Shown here in pieces: positions 62,674 through 64,000 of a stretch of 64,000 bases of DNA. How positions within the stretch are numbered: position 1 is the first letter of the stretch; every line of letters starts with the position of its first letter. The notes beneath the pieces are model-generated. The model saw nothing but the letters and a program-made list of their open reading frames with translations. It was not told where the DNA came from and did no database searches. Position numbers and translations under genes: made by a program. The DNA is from Rhodobacteraceae bacterium S2214 (GTDB lineage Bacteria; Pseudomonadota; Alphaproteobacteria; Rhodobacterales; Rhodobacteraceae): NCBI GenBank assembly GCA_025141675.1, contig CP081161.1, forward strand, positions 3,511,501 through 3,575,500, read 5' to 3'.

Positions 62674-63732
62674 ATGGAGGACTCACACGAAAAGTCGCAC
62701 CAACCAACGCAGAAAAAGCTGGACGACGCGCGGAAGAAAGGTGAAATCCCTAGATCGCAAGAGGTTGGTGTCGCTCTAACTTATCTGTCGATGATCTTGG
62801 TGCTCTTCATTTTTGGCGCAACTATCATGAAGGAAACAACAGCCACGCTCAGTACGTTTTTTTCCCCAGCCTTGCTAGAACAACTAAATGCATCGCAATC
62901 GTCCAATCACAGCGTGATTAAAGAGAAGCTTCTGAGCGTTCTATCAAGAAATGCGCCATTCATACTGGGACCACTGATCGTCATTGTTCTTATGATAGCC
63001 GTTCAACGGTCAGCCATCTTCGTGGCGTCAAACATCGCGCCGAAGCTTGATCGTATTTCACCTGTTGCTGGCTTTAAGAAAAAGTTTGGTGCCAACGGAA
63101 TTTTTGAATTCCTAAAAAGCTTCGTTAAACTAGTTCTGTTTTCAGCGGCACTTACCGCATTAATTTTACCTTTGATAGATCACATTTCAAACCTGTCGCG
63201 ACTAGACGGCCGGACAGGCATAAACTTCATCTTCAACAAAGCGCTTATGTTGCTAATTGCGACAGGTATGATTGCGTCCGCAATCGCTGCAATTGATTAC
63301 GTTTGGCAGGTTTCTCAATTTACGAAGAAGAACATGATGAGCTTTCAGGAGCTCAAAGACGAACATCGCGATGCAGAAGGGGATCCTCACTTCAAAAGTT
63401 TGCGTCGACAACGGGCTTTGGACATTGCAACCAACAGAATGATACATGATGTTCCTAACGCTGATGTGGTAATCGTCAACCCGACACATTACGCTGTTGC
63501 CCTTGAATGGAATCCAACGAAATCAAACGCACCAATTGTGGTAGCGAAGGGTATCGATGAAATCGCGTTAAAGATCAAACAAGTTGCAGAGTCCGCAGGC
63601 GTTCCAGTTCACATCGATATTCCGACAGCTCGACACCTTTCAACCATCGCGCAAATCGGCGACGAGGTGCCCGTTGACTTCTATCAGGCCGTCGCTGCCG
63701 CCATTCGTTTCGCGCAATCCGTTAAATATTAA
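62674..63732 (+). CDS. flhB: Flagellar biosynthesis protein FlhB
   Basis: 352 aa. Substrate-specificity switch of the export gate. Four membrane helices in the N-terminal part, and the autocleavage site Asn269-Pro270-Thr271-His272 in VVIVNPTHYAVALEWN, at the same numbering as in Salmonella. The N-terminal cytoplasmic SHEKSHQPTQKKLDDARKKG is also characteristic. Its ATG directly follows the fliR stop. Confidence 0.96.
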   Translation: MEDSHEKSHQPTQKKLDDARKKGEIPRSQEVGVALTYLSMILVLFIFGATIMKETTATLSTFFSPALLEQLNASQSSNHSVIKEKLLSVLSRNAPFILGPLIVIVLMIAVQRSAIFVASNIAPKLDRISPVAGFKKKFGANGIFEFLKSFVKLVLFSAALTALILPLIDHISNLSRLDGRTGINFIFNKALMLLIATGMIASAIAAIDYVWQVSQFTKKNMMSFQELKDEHRDAEGDPHFKSLRRQRALDIATNRMIHDVPNADVVIVNPTHYAVALEWNPTKSNAPIVVAKGIDEIALKIKQVAESAGVPVHIDIPTARHLSTIAQIGDEVPVDFYQAVAAAIRFAQSVKY

Positions 63733-63744
63733 TAGATTATGATT

Positions 63745-64000
63745 ATGAGCAAGAACTTAAGAAAAATTCTGGAAATCTCTAGGCTTCAGTATCTTAGCGA
63801 CCAAAACAAGTTAAGTTTGACCATTCAACGGTGCCAGGACCTACAGGACATGAACAGTCGGCTAGATGATAGCCGTCACCTTGGCGTGCAATCTTCGACA
63901 AGCTCGACGATCCAGAACCAAAGCTTCCACTGGGGGCGTTGGATTGATCGCACGCAGGCAACAATTAACATGGAACGTTTCACCCTTACAGGACAAGAGG
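63745..64000 (+). CDS. Unidentified flagellar-operon protein, 3' truncated by window edge
   Basis: 85 codons visible from ATG 63745 (an in-frame ATG at 63739 is possible) and open to the window end. The start MSKNLRKILEISRLQYLSDQ, then NKLSLTIQRCQDLQDMNSRL, is helical and possibly coiled-coil; a FliJ-like chaperone is conceivable but unproven. Position just after flhB, 12 bases downstream, suggests cotranscription with it. Confidence 0.7.
   Translation, partial: MSKNLRKILEISRLQYLSDQNKLSLTIQRCQDLQDMNSRLDDSRHLGVQSSTSSTIQNQSFHWGRWIDRTQATINMERFTLTGQE

Overview
The window looks like chromosome from an alphaproteobacterium of the order Rhodobacterales, most probably the marine Roseobacter group (a Loktanella/Yoonia/Octadecabacter-type organism; genus not settled). 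This rests on an RpoH-II-like sigma factor, the rnhB-ccrM pair with GANTC sites, the mutY-dciA-dsbA and lpxK-waaA-DUF4170-tldE gene blocks, DUF2125 proteins, leuS-lptE-holA, and a CtrA-type flagellar cluster. There is no rRNA, tRNA, insertion sequence, prophage or CRISPR array that I can see. Both edges cut genes.

Region 1 (1-13.4 kb) is housekeeping: rpoH (5' cut), a ChaN-like protein, coaBC, dut, a membrane-anchored MoeB/ThiF-type enzyme, an M3 peptidase, an SH3 protein, a 2-hydroxyacid dehydrogenase, an RsmB-type methyltransferase, an SDHAF4-like protein, dapB, rbfA and truB. Two near-identical 42-bp hairpin elements follow stop codons here. Region 2 (13.4-21.1 kb) places a four-helix membrane protein, a DUF1643 protein and an RTX-repeat protein between truB and rpsO. 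It then has a TetR/AhpD-like divergent pair with a perfect operator palindrome, a membrane protein with a C-terminal winged helix, and rnhB-ccrM with twin GANTC sites in the promoter region.

Region 3 (21.1-37.4 kb) carries a methyltransferase, an AlkB-type monooxygenase, mutY-dciA-dsbA, then a seven-gene minus-strand run (two DUF2125 paralogues, tldE/pmbA, an IMPase-family phosphatase, DUF4170, waaA, lpxK) and a plus-strand run of SDR, crotonase, MscS channel and flavoprotein. Region 4 (37.4-38.6 kb) is a 486-bp intergenic stretch followed by three tandem, related, tiny exported proteins, each with its own hairpin terminator. Region 5 (38.6-50.6 kb) is leuS-lptE-holA, a porin, yggS-rluA, a 1-Cys peroxiredoxin, two tandem L,D-transpeptidases, a small outer-membrane barrel protein and pnp.

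Region 6 (50.8-64 kb) is an asparagine-synthase-like protein followed by a flagellar export/motor cluster. fliP, fliN, a fliH-like gene and fliF run leftward. fliL, a coiled-coil protein, motE, motA, a large periplasmic protein, flhA, fliR, flhB and a truncated gene run rightward. A CtrA-type box (TTAA-N7-TTAG) lies in the divergent gap. The rightward operon is visibly more AT-rich than the rest of the window.

The best candidates for something undescribed are the tandem small exported peptides (37.8-38.6 kb) and the motE-motA-large periplasmic protein set (56.1-59.8 kb), which may be a MotC-like stator module. No complete, clearly novel defence or mobile system is visible.
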